A DNA stretch of 64,000 nucleotides, taken from NCBI RefSeq assembly GCF_029094525.1, contig NZ_CP119107.1:3534001-3598000 (forward strand), read 5' to 3'. Numbering within the stretch: position 1 is the first letter of the stretch; every line of letters starts with the position of its first letter. Below the pieces are notes generated by a model, which was given only the letters and a program-made list of their open reading frames with translations, made no database searches and had not been told where the DNA came from. Below, in pieces: positions 12,288 through 26,861 of the stretch. This DNA comes from Pullulanibacillus sp. KACC 23026 (GTDB lineage: Bacteria > Bacillota > Bacilli > Bacillales > Sporolactobacillaceae). Position numbers and translations under genes: made by a program.

Positions 12288-13136
12288 CTAATTATTTTCA
12301 AGTTTTAAATGATAAAACTCATTTGCTGTTTTCCAAAAAAAATGATCGAGTTCTTCCTTTGTTCGCTCACCTAATGCTTTCTTGATCTCATTCAGAACTT
12401 TCAAATAACCACCTGCTAAATTAGCAACAGGCCAATCACTCCCAAACATTAGGCGATTTGCCCCAAAGAGATCAAAGGCGACATCAAGATAGGGATTAAG
12501 ATCTTCAAAAGACCAAGTATCCCAGTGAGCAGCCGTATTTAATCCAGATACTTTTGTATAAACATTTGGATACTCAGCAACTCGACTCATTTGGAGTGCC
12601 CATTCTTCAATCTTTTTTTCTTTAATCGGCGGTTTTGCAAGGTGATCAATCACCAGTTTTAAATTCGGGATTTTTTCCGCTAAGGTTGGCACATGATTTA
12701 AATGATCAGGGAAAATGGCCACGAAATCAAACGGAATATTGAAGGAAGCCAACACTTTTAATCCTTCTATAACCTCATTCTTAACAATCCAATTTGTATC
12801 CTCATACATATGGATCAGATGTCGCACCCCTTTAAAATAGGGATTTTTAGTAAATTCCTCTAATTTTCGATGTGCTTCATCTGGTTTATTTAGTGGTACC
12901 CATCCGACTACACCTGCAACCCAATCTTTCTTCTCAGCCGTATCAAGCATGTAAACTGTATCCGCATATGAATCATCGGCTTGTACAGTGATCGTTTTGT
13001 CAATACCGGCTTTTTTCAACAATGGTTCGAGTTCAGAGGCTTCTATATTACGATAAATCTTCTTTTCTTCTTCTGTAGGCCAAGCATAATGAAGCCAATC
13101 GAAATTCCAAAAATGTTGATGAGAATCAATAATCAT
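12288..13136 (-). CDS. Amidohydrolase family 2, L-fuconolactonase/L-rhamnonolactonase-type
   Basis: 282-residue TIM-barrel metal hydrolase. It begins IIDSHQHFW with metal ligands H6 and H8, then has VIDHLAKPP (H165) and FGSDWPV (D234). Close relatives (COG3618) open sugar-acid lactones such as L-fucono- and L-rhamnonolactone; others act on 4-sulfomuconolactone or 2-pyrone-4,6-dicarboxylate. In this locus it would hydrolyse the lactone formed by an upstream sugar dehydrogenase such as the Gfo/Idh/MocA protein. It has a GAGGAG ribosome binding site. Substrate is inferred. Confidence 0.82.
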   Translation of the reverse strand: MIIDSHQHFWNFDWLHYAWPTEEEKKIYRNIEASELEPLLKKAGIDKTITVQADDSYADTVYMLDTAEKKDWVAGVVGWVPLNKPDEAHRKLEEFTKNPYFKGVRHLIHMYEDTNWIVKNEVIEGLKVLASFNIPFDFVAIFPDHLNHVPTLAEKIPNLKLVIDHLAKPPIKEKKIEEWALQMSRVAEYPNVYTKVSGLNTAAHWDTWSFEDLNPYLDVAFDLFGANRLMFGSDWPVANLAGGYLKVLNEIKKALGERTKEELDHFFWKTANEFYHLKLENN

Positions 13137-13194
13137 GTTTCGACTCCTCTAAATAACTTTTTAGTGCATCTTTTTAGTCCTAATTCGCTCATTT

Positions 13195-14352
13195 TTAAAC
13201 TTGATTCAACATTTCTTTGAAAATTCTTAGGTTATCTTGGCCAATTCGCGGTGAGGCTAAAGGAGATTTATAGATTTCCCCATCAATTCTTATCGGGCAT
13301 CTTGTAGTAAGCAGGCTAACGGTTTGATCTCGCGATACGTTTTGGACCATATCCAGCACCTTGAAACCTTCTTGTTGAACCAATTCCTTCCAAGATAACA
13401 CTTCAGCACACCAATAATCAGCTGGCTCGAGCCTGTTTAGCCAATAAGCTGTTGTATTGGTTTTTAAATGATCTGCTAGCAAACGTTTAATTCGATCTCT
13501 TTCGTCAAACCATTGACTAGGTTCTTTAAATTCTTTAAGTAGCTCGCAAGAAAGTAATTCTGAAAGTTCTATAATGGATCCCATAGCTAATGCAAGGTAA
13601 CCATCCTTTGTTTCATAAACCCCATATGGTGCACCGAGATAAACATTGGCGTTATTGAAAGCACTTCTTTTTGGTAACTCCATTTGATCGTTTAAATAGG
13701 TGGTTAAAACTTCAAATTGTAAATCTAATGCGGCTTCAAGGAGACTGACTTGAACGAAACTACCGTTACCCGTAATCGATCTCTGAACTAAACAAGCAAG
13801 AATTCCTTGGGTCAACTGGGCCCCCGCCATCATATCGATGACTGATAACCCGAACGGAACAGGCGGTTGATCTGAATTTCCATTCAAATAACCTAGCCCC
13901 GATAAGGATTGTACAAGCAAATCCTGCCCTGGCTTTGAAGCCCATGGTCCATCATACCCATAACCTGTAATTTCCCCATATATAATACTGGGGTTTATTT
14001 GCTTAACCGTTTCATAATCTAAATCGAGTCGTTTCATTACTCCTGGCCGAAAATTTTCTATTAAAATATCTGCTTTGGCAATTAATTGTTGTAACAAGTT
14101 AACGCTCTTTGGGTCTTTTAAATCAAGAGCAATTCCTTCTTTGTTTCGATTAATGGAGTGAAACAGCGTGCTGTCTCCATCTAACTCTAAATTCGATATA
14201 TATAGACTTCTGCATATATCACCGCTTTCAGGCCGTTCAATTTTGATTACTCTCGCCCCAAGATCCGACAATCTCAAAGCAGCTGAAGGGCCGGACAAAA
14301 ATTGACTAAAGTCAAGAACCAATAAGTCACATAATGGCTTCATATAAGGCAT
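13195..14352 (-). CDS. CaiB/BaiF family (class III) CoA-transferase, copy 1
   Basis: 385 residues with the family opening [30 protein letters not shown] and [12 protein letters not shown]. The catalytic aspartate is probably D173 in PFGLSVIDMMAG. Class III enzymes move CoA between carboxylic acids through an aspartyl-CoA thioester. It is a close paralogue of the next gene upstream (14366-15511) with shared segments along the whole length, so the two may form a heteromeric enzyme or serve consecutive intermediates. It starts at ATG 14352 behind AAGGAG, 13 bp after its paralogue's stop codon. Confidence 0.88.
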   Translation of the reverse strand: MPYMKPLCDLLVLDFSQFLSGPSAALRLSDLGARVIKIERPESGDICRSLYISNLELDGDSTLFHSINRNKEGIALDLKDPKSVNLLQQLIAKADILIENFRPGVMKRLDLDYETVKQINPSIIYGEITGYGYDGPWASKPGQDLLVQSLSGLGYLNGNSDQPPVPFGLSVIDMMAGAQLTQGILACLVQRSITGNGSFVQVSLLEAALDLQFEVLTTYLNDQMELPKRSAFNNANVYLGAPYGVYETKDGYLALAMGSIIELSELLSCELLKEFKEPSQWFDERDRIKRLLADHLKTNTTAYWLNRLEPADYWCAEVLSWKELVQQEGFKVLDMVQNVSRDQTVSLLTTRCPIRIDGEIYKSPLASPRIGQDNLRIFKEMLNQV

Positions 14353-14365
14353 CCAACACTCCTTC

Positions 14366-15511
14366 TTAATTTAAATAAAATTCCAACTTGATGTTCTCTG
14401 TATCTTCCCCAAGCTTAGGTGCCCATTTGCTCGATTTTAAGAGTTGATTGTTGATCCGAATAGGACATCTCGTTGTAATCAGCTCATTCTCACTAAATCG
14501 TGAAATATCCTGAAGCATATCCAATACCTTAAATCCTTCATGATCGATCAACTGATTCCATTGTAGAACTTCAGAGCACCAATAATTTGCCGATTCAAGC
14601 CGTTCAACCCACTCTTTCGTCGTTTTTGTTCTTAAATGCTCAACAAGCAATCCTTTAATCTCGTCTCTTTTTTCAAACCAAGAGTCTGGATTAGAATAAG
14701 TGGTTAGTTCATGGCAATCTAATATCTGGCCTAACTCTATTACTGAGCCCATTGCTATGGCTATGAAGTGATCTTTTGTCTCGAAAATGCCATATGGTGC
14801 ACCGAGATAAGCATGAGCGTTATTAATAGCGCTCCTTTCTGGTAATTGACCGCCATCATTTAAGAACGTTGTGAGAACTTCAAATTGTAAATCGAGAATC
14901 GATTCTAATAAACTGACTTCAACCCGCCCGCCTTCATTCGTCTTGGCCCGTCGAACTAAACAAGCTAAAATACCTTGGACGAGATGAGCCCCCGCGTACA
15001 TATCTGCTACCGAAAGACCAAAGGGAACAGGTGGCTGATCCTTGTTGCCATTAAGCCACGTCATTCCCGATAACGCCTGAACAAGCAAATCTTGACCTGG
15101 CTTATTTTTCCATGGCCCCTCTTTACCGTAACCTGTAACAGACCCGTAGACTAATCTTGGATTAAGAGCCTGAACCTCCTCATAACCCAATCCGATCTTC
15201 TCCATAACACCTGGACGAAAATTCTCAATCAAAACATCTGCTCTTTGTATTAATTGTTTAACAAGGTTTAATTCATAGGGATCTTTTAAATTGGCGGTAA
15301 AACTTTCTTTATTTCGATTTATGGCGTGAAATACAATACTATCTCCATCTACAACTAAATTTTTTAAAGAAAGTTTCCGACTAAGATCACCAGTTCCAGG
15401 CCGTTCAATTTTGATTACCCTTGCTCCTAAATCTGCAAGCCTTAAAGCAGCAGATGGTCCTGATAAAAATTGACTGAAATCCAATACAAGAATTCCGTTG
15501 AGCGGCTTCAT
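14366..15511 (-). CDS. CaiB/BaiF family (class III) CoA-transferase, copy 2
   Basis: 381 residues, full-length paralogue of copy 1, with [31 protein letters not shown] and the probable catalytic D170 in [12 protein letters not shown]. Both copies keep the active-site aspartate, so neither looks like a dead subunit. Its ATG overlaps the stop of the preceding binding-protein-like gene by 4 bp, which implies translational coupling. A CoA-transferase in a sugar operon implies that some carboxylate made here is converted to a CoA ester. The CoA donor and acceptor cannot be read from sequence. Confidence 0.88.
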   Translation of the reverse strand: MKPLNGILVLDFSQFLSGPSAALRLADLGARVIKIERPGTGDLSRKLSLKNLVVDGDSIVFHAINRNKESFTANLKDPYELNLVKQLIQRADVLIENFRPGVMEKIGLGYEEVQALNPRLVYGSVTGYGKEGPWKNKPGQDLLVQALSGMTWLNGNKDQPPVPFGLSVADMYAGAHLVQGILACLVRRAKTNEGGRVEVSLLESILDLQFEVLTTFLNDGGQLPERSAINNAHAYLGAPYGIFETKDHFIAIAMGSVIELGQILDCHELTTYSNPDSWFEKRDEIKGLLVEHLRTKTTKEWVERLESANYWCSEVLQWNQLIDHEGFKVLDMLQDISRFSENELITTRCPIRINNQLLKSSKWAPKLGEDTENIKLEFYLN

Positions 15512-16653
15512 ACACGCTCACCTTGTAAAGATTCTTGATAGAAGTTATTTAACTGATCCATTACTTTGTCCGGCTTCCCACCATAACGGACATAATCCCT
15601 AATCAAATCCCCAGCGTGATCCTGGAAATGGAAATAACCGCTATAACGCGGCCTTAAATAGGCTCTATCAAGTGCTGGAAGTGTGGCTTTAAAAAAATGA
15701 TGTGTTCTTCGATTTACCTCTGTGTCTAGCCAAGCTTTTCGGTGTCCTGGCTGCCCGCCATTTTCAAAATAGAGCGTTCTTTGAATATCCGGTGAAGCCG
15801 CATACTTGACAAAATCAATGGCTTTATCTAACTTTTTACAGTTATTTGATATGGCCAGTCCCGTTCCACCAAGAGTCGAGATAAGTTTTTTCCCATTTAA
15901 TTCAATAAGATCCGTTGAGATCAGAAGATTCTTGGCATAACCTTCTCTTGAATAATTCGAGTATCCATAAGCAAATGGACAATAAAATAAATCATCTCTT
16001 GTAGACATGGCTTCATAAACACTTATAGGTTCCCAGTCAAACATTTCATCTGTACAATAGCTTGCAAGCTCCCGCAATTGTTCTAATACCTGAATGCCTA
16101 ATTCTTGATTGACAACCTCGGATCCGTTAAAAAGATAGCCGTCTTGAGTGCGGCACATCATATAAAATTCCATTAAGTTATTAATTGGATAACCTGCATA
16201 CACCACTTTCTTTTCTTTCGCTAACTCTATTAAATCTTCCCAGGTTTTAGGTAATGGTCGATTTTCCTTTTCAAATAAATCTGGACGATACGTGGCGACT
16301 GGAGCAGCTGCATCAATGACTAAAGCACTTTGGTACCCATCAAAGTTATAACTTTCAAAGGATTTCCCTACCGAATTTTCTGCTTGGTCTTGTAAATAGC
16401 TCTTGGGTAAATACTTTTCTAACCTTAGTAATATCCCTTTATCTGCAGCAAAACCCGCCCACGGATGGTCAATAACAAGCAAATCATATTTTTCGGCAAG
16501 CTCGTCTATTGGGTAATCCGCAAATTCTTGAAGAGACCGCTTATCCCAAGTTATTTCAACGTTTGGATTGATCTCCATAAATCTTTGGGAGGTTGCCACG
16601 ATGGACGTATAACCACGACTATGATTCCAAGTAATTCCTTTTAATTTAACCAT
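15508..16653 (-). CDS. Extracellular solute-binding protein (family 1) homologue without signal peptide
   Basis: About 381 residues with the two-lobed substrate-binding-protein layout: an N-terminal alpha/beta lobe ([16 protein letters not shown], then [19 protein letters not shown]), a hinge region, and [20 protein letters not shown] typical of sugar-binding lipoproteins. A strong GGAGGAG lies 6 bp before the ATG at 16653, and the product begins MVKLKGITW, directly in the mature fold. No hydrophobic signal segment or lipobox cysteine exists, also if the GTG at 16671 were used. It is therefore predicted to be cytoplasmic. Its stop overlaps the CoA-transferase start by 4 bp, so it may act with the transferases rather than with an ABC transporter. 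Function unknown. Confidence 0.8.
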   Translation of the reverse strand: MVKLKGITWNHSRGYTSIVATSQRFMEINPNVEITWDKRSLQEFADYPIDELAEKYDLLVIDHPWAGFAADKGILLRLEKYLPKSYLQDQAENSVGKSFESYNFDGYQSALVIDAAAPVATYRPDLFEKENRPLPKTWEDLIELAKEKKVVYAGYPINNLMEFYMMCRTQDGYLFNGSEVVNQELGIQVLEQLRELASYCTDEMFDWEPISVYEAMSTRDDLFYCPFAYGYSNYSREGYAKNLLISTDLIELNGKKLISTLGGTGLAISNNCKKLDKAIDFVKYAASPDIQRTLYFENGGQPGHRKAWLDTEVNRRTHHFFKATLPALDRAYLRPRYSGYFHFQDHAGDLIRDYVRYGGKPDKVMDQLNNFYQESLQGERV

Positions 16654-16740
16654 TACAAACTCCTCCATCACTCGAATAAGATCAACCTGATTTAGTCACC
16701 TATTAAAAGAAAGACGAGATCGAATCTCGCCATGCTTACC

Positions 16741-17439
16741 TTATGGATTAACCTCTCTTAAGTTGTTTACTCTCCTAAGATGCGAGTAAAAGCCTAAAAA
16801 CGAAGGATAGGCGATCAATGAGACAATAAAAAATGGGAGAAAAAAACTCACAATCTTAACACTAAGAAACACGATCAAACAACTTACTAAAGCCATCCCT
16901 AACGTATTAATCGGTCGTCCAATCGTAATTAAGAAAGAATTTTTAAAAGTTGAAAGAAGTTTAATATCAAAATGGACTGTTAGTGAAAAGAAATGCAAGG
17001 TAAATACAGACAAGACGACATATATCAAAATATAAACAGGTAATAAACCAAGCCCTAGGTGTAAATAAAGCGAATACAAATAAAAGGTTACAATAAACCA
17101 CATCAAGGTAATGACCAATCCGCCACTCATACTCTTAAGATAGTTTTCCTTGTAAAAGTTAAAAAAGGAATGCCAAACTTTAATGTCTCCTTCTTTCATC
17201 ACCCATTTTCGAACAACTCCAAATACAGCGGTTGTTGAAGGAAAAATAAGAAATGGAATGAGCACCCCAATTGCAGCGTAGGAAAAGATCACTTGAGATA
17301 ATTGGTTAGCATTTAATAGATTTATAATCAAGAGCGCAATGGGAAGATTAACTATTACCCAAATCAAATTGAGAGAAGCGAATCGCATCACCCATTCACA
17401 CGCCCTATAAATCCCTCCTGCCATCCCTAGAACTTTCAT
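16741..17439 (-). CDS. DUF624 / YesL-family membrane protein
   Basis: 232 residues with about six hydrophobic segments and the YesL-type opening GGIYRACEWVMRFASLNLIWVI, followed by a cytosolic VRKWVMKEGDIKVWHSFF. YesL-type proteins are found beside LplABC-like sugar importers and YesMN regulators in Bacillales; their role (possibly transporter assembly or regulation) is not established. Here it is inside the long operon rather than beside the permeases. It has a GGAGGAGG ribosome binding site at good spacing to ATG 17439. Confidence 0.85.
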   Translation of the reverse strand: MKVLGMAGGIYRACEWVMRFASLNLIWVIVNLPIALLIINLLNANQLSQVIFSYAAIGVLIPFLIFPSTTAVFGVVRKWVMKEGDIKVWHSFFNFYKENYLKSMSGGLVITLMWFIVTFYLYSLYLHLGLGLLPVYILIYVVLSVFTLHFFSLTVHFDIKLLSTFKNSFLITIGRPINTLGMALVSCLIVFLSVKIVSFFLPFFIVSLIAYPSFLGFYSHLRRVNNLREVNP

Positions 17440-17490
17440 CGTTCCTCCTCCGATCTAATAAACCAACTAAGTTTTCTAGTTGTATAAAAG

Positions 17491-18489
17491 TTAAAAGATG
17501 TTCTTGGATGCCGCTACACTTATAGTCCGAAATTCAGTTCCCCAATTTACTGTTCGGTCGCCTTCCTTTGATTTTCGACTTGCACAATAGAAATGATACA
17601 AAACACCGTTGTGCGTGATGACTGAAGGCTTATGAGCAAAGGTGGCATCAATCTCATTCGCTTCACCAACTTGAAGAATAGGTTCAGGATATTTTTCCCA
17701 GTTAAGAAGATCTTTTGAAAACGCCAAGCCTTCTTCAGCTTTTTTATAATCGTAGCCAAAGTAATACATGACCCATTCCTCCCCATTTTGAAGAACACAT
17801 GGATCACTCGCAAACTTACTATCCCATGTCCCTTCTTCAGATACAGGAAGGATAGGATTATCAGCGTATCTTTGCCAATCTACCAAGTTATCAGAAAAGG
17901 CTACACCCGTTTGTTCAATCCATTTCTCTTTTTTATTTTTTGCATTATAAAAAAGATAAAACTTCCCATCCTGTTCGATTAAGCACTCTTTATAGAGTCC
18001 CGCTTTTTCCCAATTTGCCCCTTCTTCAGGAACAAGAATAGGTTCCTCTAACCGATGCCACGTCAACAATTCTTCATCCTCGGTCCAAGCTAGACCAATT
18101 TTCGCAGACCCTTCTTCATATCCCTCATTTGGATAGGCATGATAGACAAGCCAATATTTATTTTTCCACTTTTTAAGAACTGGAGGTTCATTTAATCCGT
18201 GTTCCTTTAAAATCCACGTCCCGGCTACGCTTACGGAATCCCAGCCGGCTCCTTCGCCTCGTTTTAAAATCACACCTTTTGGTTTCCAATTTAATAAGTC
18301 ATCACTTATAGCTAAACCAGTTTGATAACCAACTCCGTCGAAACCTACATACATCATGTAAAATTGATCATTATGACGAAAGACAAAAGGACAATCCACG
18401 GCATCTTTATCGAAATGCCCTTCTTTTCCAGAACCAACTAACACTGGTTTCCCATACTTGTACGGTGTTAAATAAGGTTCAATATTCAT
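17491..18489 (-). CDS. Five-bladed beta-propeller glycosidase-like protein (GH43/GH117/GH130-related)
   Basis: 332 residues with five repeated blades, seen as the recurrent pattern of an acidic residue plus FYMMYVGFDG, YWLVYHAYP, FYLFYNAKN, WVMYYFGYD and LYHFYCASR. Conserved acids include those in DKDAVDCPFV near the N-terminus, and in YKECLIE and ASDPCVL. The fold is that of GH32/43/62/117/130 enzymes, but I cannot place it in a numbered family. There is no signal peptide, so it would act on imported oligosaccharides. It lies 51 bp from DUF624 and 37 bp from the GDSL esterase gene in the same operon. The start ATG follows GGGGAG. Confidence 0.75.
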   Translation of the reverse strand: MNIEPYLTPYKYGKPVLVGSGKEGHFDKDAVDCPFVFRHNDQFYMMYVGFDGVGYQTGLAISDDLLNWKPKGVILKRGEGAGWDSVSVAGTWILKEHGLNEPPVLKKWKNKYWLVYHAYPNEGYEEGSAKIGLAWTEDEELLTWHRLEEPILVPEEGANWEKAGLYKECLIEQDGKFYLFYNAKNKKEKWIEQTGVAFSDNLVDWQRYADNPILPVSEEGTWDSKFASDPCVLQNGEEWVMYYFGYDYKKAEEGLAFSKDLLNWEKYPEPILQVGEANEIDATFAHKPSVITHNGVLYHFYCASRKSKEGDRTVNWGTEFRTISVAASKNIF

Positions 18490-18526
18490 CGCTTATCTCC
18501 CCTATTCTTAAGTCATTTACCTAACC

Positions 18527-19225
18527 TTAAATTTCTATTTCATGCATTTTAAGCTCACGGCGCAAAACTTCCGCCATTATGTCATAGCCTAAAACATTTG
18601 GATGTAAGCCATCGTCCGCCAATTCCTCTCTCAAAGCCTTTCCACTATTATCTGTCATAGAAGAATGATAGTTGATGAAGATCCCATTTTGATTTTCAGT
18701 TTGTTCTTTTAATTGCTTATTAATTTCAATGACAAGATCATTTCTGGCCTCGGTTTGTTTATTTGTTGCAATACAGGTTGGAAGCAATGAACAGACAATT
18801 GGTTTAATTCCGGCATCCATTGCTAACTGCACCATGTCCTTGATATCATTTAAAAGTTCATCTCTTATTGAATCAGCTGTTCTTAAATCCTTCTTATTCC
18901 AGGCATCTAATGCCCAAGTGTTATTGATTCCAATCTTTATTACCGTATAGGTAGGCTTGAGTTGAATAACATCCGCTTCAAAGCGTCTTTTAACGTAAGG
19001 CGTCATATCACCGCCAATCCCACGATTTACAATGCGTCTTCCACTCCTACCAAAATACGTTTCAAGATCCCACATATCTGTGATCGAGTCTCCAATAAAT
19101 ACAAAATCAATTGACGCGTTATGCGCCACTATAACTTCATTATGGTAATCAAATACATTGCGTCTTGTATCTGCAGAAACAATGCCACCAAACATCCCTG
19201 GTCTTATTAGTTCCGGCCTATTCAT
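18527..19225 (-). CDS. SGNH/GDSL-family hydrolase, probable carbohydrate esterase
   Basis: About 232 residues with the four SGNH blocks: GDSIT (catalytic Ser), the glycine in NRGIGGD, the asparagine in KIGINN, and DGLHPN with the catalytic Asp and His near the C-terminus. Related enzymes (YesT-type, rhamnogalacturonan acetylesterases) remove acetyl groups from pectic sugars. No signal peptide is present, so it is intracellular. It is placed directly after the GH95 gene (18 bp). The ATG at 19225 has GGGGGAG 6 bp upstream; the TTG at 19240 is unlikely. Confidence 0.85.
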   Translation of the reverse strand: MNRPELIRPGMFGGIVSADTRRNVFDYHNEVIVAHNASIDFVFIGDSITDMWDLETYFGRSGRRIVNRGIGGDMTPYVKRRFEADVIQLKPTYTVIKIGINNTWALDAWNKKDLRTADSIRDELLNDIKDMVQLAMDAGIKPIVCSLLPTCIATNKQTEARNDLVIEINKQLKEQTENQNGIFINYHSSMTDNSGKALREELADDGLHPNVLGYDIMAEVLRRELKMHEIEI

Positions 19226-19243
19226 TTTTCTCTCCCCCAATCT

Positions 19244-21643
19244 TTAATTTATTTGTTCAATTTGCTTTTGAATTGATTTTAGTTGATAGGACTCCCCAGC
19301 TTTAACATTAAACTGAATAACGTCTGAACAGTCATTAACCATTTCAGCTTTGTCAACCGTAACAGGTGTTTTTGTGCGAACCTTACAAACTCCATCAAAG
19401 GCTGATTTGATTAAGGCACTGGATAAGTCCCCATTTTGCCATTCGATATCGAGTTCGTATCCACCTCTTGCACGAATCCCACTAATCTTCCCTTTCTTCC
19501 ATGCCTTTGGAAGTGCGGGGAGCAGATGGAGTTCTCCTTCATGACTTTGTAACAGCATTTCAACAATGCCCGCTGTTGCAGCAAAATTCGCTTCGATTGT
19601 TAAGGGATGAAAAGTCAGCTTAGGATGACGATGGGCATTGAATAAATTAGGATGCGGATTACCTAGTAATTTTTGGAGGTACTCATACGCTGTTTCAGGA
19701 TCTTCTAACCTGGCATAAAAATTAATGTACCAAGCAAAAACCCAGCCAATAGTATCTTTCCCTTCATGCAGACGTCTCCGCTCCAGACTTACACGTACCG
19801 CTTTGGCTAACTCTGGCGTACTCCGTAATGTGATTTGGTTACCAGGATGCAAAGGATAAAGATGCGCCGTATGCCGATGTCCCGGTTCAGCTTCTTCAAA
19901 ATCCTTGAACCACTCCTGGAGTTGACCTTCTTTGCCAATTTGGAAGGGTAACAGCCGATCCCTGGCACTTTCGAGTTCACTTCTAAGTTCATGGTCTATA
20001 TCTAGAAGGTTTGAAGCTTCAATACAATGGGTAAAAAGCTCCCTCATAATGGCGATATCCATTGTCGAACTCATGCTGACAGCAGCAGGCTCTCCATTTG
20101 ATGATAAAAATGTATTTTCTGGAGAAGTCGATGGACTCGAAACAAGATAGCCATTTTCATCTTCTGTAAGGTAATCCAAACAAAATAGAGCCGATTCTTT
20201 CATTAATGGATACGCTTTATTTTTTAAAAATACTTTGCTTTTTCCAAAAGCGTAATGTTCCCATAAATGCTGACATAGCCAAGGTCCGGCCATTGGCCAA
20301 AATGCCCAACTAGCCGGTCCTTTTGAAGGTCCACCTTGAGGGGTAGCCGTTCTCCATAAATCCACAGCGTGGTGAGCCGACCACCCCCGACAATTGTAAT
20401 GTGTTTTCACCATTTTGCTTCCTGTTAATCTTAAATCCTCTAACATATCAAATAAAGGCTCATGGAACTCCGCTAAATGGCACGTTTCAGCTAACCAATA
20501 ATTCATTTCTGTATTTATATTAGTTGTATAATTACATGCCCATGGTGGACGTGTCATGTTGTTCCAAATCCCCTGCAAAGTTGCCGGTTGAGTATGGGGT
20601 CTTGAGCTGCAAATCAATAAATAACGCCCAAACTGAAAAAACAATTCGGCTAAATACGGATCTTCTCCCCCCCCACGGACAGCCATAATCCGTTCGTCAG
20701 TTGGAAGGTCCTCAAAACCGTTATCGCTTAATTCTAATTCCACTCGATTAAAGAAACGTTCGTAATCTTCTATGTGTCGCTCACGCAATTCTTGATACGT
20801 TAAACGACTGGCATCGGTTAACCATTTTGTACAAATGGGAAAAGGATCTTTCCCTTCCGTTACTGGATTTTTATCAAATCCATTGAAACTTGTGGCAGAC
20901 GAAAGTAATAACGTAACTGAATCAGCCGATTTAACAGCGAGTACTGCTCCATCCGTTTCAATATGGCCGCCTTCAGGGATCACTTTTAAATGGGTCTGAA
21001 AACGAATGCCTTTTTTTTCTTCATAAACAACGAGATCTTGGTTGTTTTTTTCTATCGGCTCTACGTAACTTGGTGCAACACCCTCCATCATCACGTGATC
21101 ACGCCCTACCTTTTTAACTTGATGATTAAGAGGGCTTGTCAACATGGTTTCAAAATTAATTTTGCCCTTCTGATCACTCTCCAGACGGATGACCATAACT
21201 TGATCAACTGCCGATACGAATGACTCTCGTTTATATCTAATAGAGTTATGAGTGAACTCAGAAGTTGAAAGAGCCGTTCGTAAATCTAATGTTCTCTTAT
21301 AGTCTTGAACAGTCGATCCACTTTTGAATTCGATCCACAAATCACCCATGGCTTGGTATGCATGTGACCATGGGCCGAGCATGTGATTTTCAATAATGGT
21401 TTGCGCATCCCTATATTGCCCTAAGGAAATTAGATGCCGCACCTCATCCAAGTATTTAACTGCTTCCGATTGATCCTCTTCTCTTGGCATGCCGGACCAT
21501 AAAGTATCCTCGTTTAGTGAAATGCGTTCGTTTTTGATACCGCCATAGATCATTCCGCCAAGGCGACCATTCCCAATAGGAAGAGACTCTACCCATTCTT
21601 CCGCTGGTTTGGAATACCATAGAAGCAAATCTTTCTTAGTCAT
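19244..21643 (-). CDS. GH95 alpha-L-fucosidase / alpha-L-galactosidase
   Basis: 799 residues, full-length for GH95. The N-terminal beta domain carries LPIGNGRLGGMIYGG and LNEDTLWSG. The (alpha/alpha)6 barrel has NINTEMNYWLAE, with the asparagine that serves as base in this family, and SSPSTSPEN, with the probable general acid. A C-terminal sandwich follows. GH95 enzymes cleave alpha-1,2-L-fucose or, in pectin systems, alpha-L-galactose. No signal peptide is present. It lies between the GH42 and GDSL genes in one operon. A degraded second GH95 start lies at 27765-27943. Confidence 0.92.
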   Translation of the reverse strand: MTKKDLLLWYSKPAEEWVESLPIGNGRLGGMIYGGIKNERISLNEDTLWSGMPREEDQSEAVKYLDEVRHLISLGQYRDAQTIIENHMLGPWSHAYQAMGDLWIEFKSGSTVQDYKRTLDLRTALSTSEFTHNSIRYKRESFVSAVDQVMVIRLESDQKGKINFETMLTSPLNHQVKKVGRDHVMMEGVAPSYVEPIEKNNQDLVVYEEKKGIRFQTHLKVIPEGGHIETDGAVLAVKSADSVTLLLSSATSFNGFDKNPVTEGKDPFPICTKWLTDASRLTYQELRERHIEDYERFFNRVELELSDNGFEDLPTDERIMAVRGGGEDPYLAELFFQFGRYLLICSSRPHTQPATLQGIWNNMTRPPWACNYTTNINTEMNYWLAETCHLAEFHEPLFDMLEDLRLTGSKMVKTHYNCRGWSAHHAVDLWRTATPQGGPSKGPASWAFWPMAGPWLCQHLWEHYAFGKSKVFLKNKAYPLMKESALFCLDYLTEDENGYLVSSPSTSPENTFLSSNGEPAAVSMSSTMDIAIMRELFTHCIEASNLLDIDHELRSELESARDRLLPFQIGKEGQLQEWFKDFEEAEPGHRHTAHLYPLHPGNQITLRSTPELAKAVRVSLERRRLHEGKDTIGWVFAWYINFYARLEDPETAYEYLQKLLGNPHPNLFNAHRHPKLTFHPLTIEANFAATAGIVEMLLQSHEGELHLLPALPKAWKKGKISGIRARGGYELDIEWQNGDLSSALIKSAFDGVCKVRTKTPVTVDKAEMVNDCSDVIQFNVKAGESYQLKSIQKQIEQIN

Positions 21644-21676
21644 CTGATTCTTCCTTTCCCCCTCAATTTGCGTACA

Positions 21677-26861
<5,185 letters not shown>

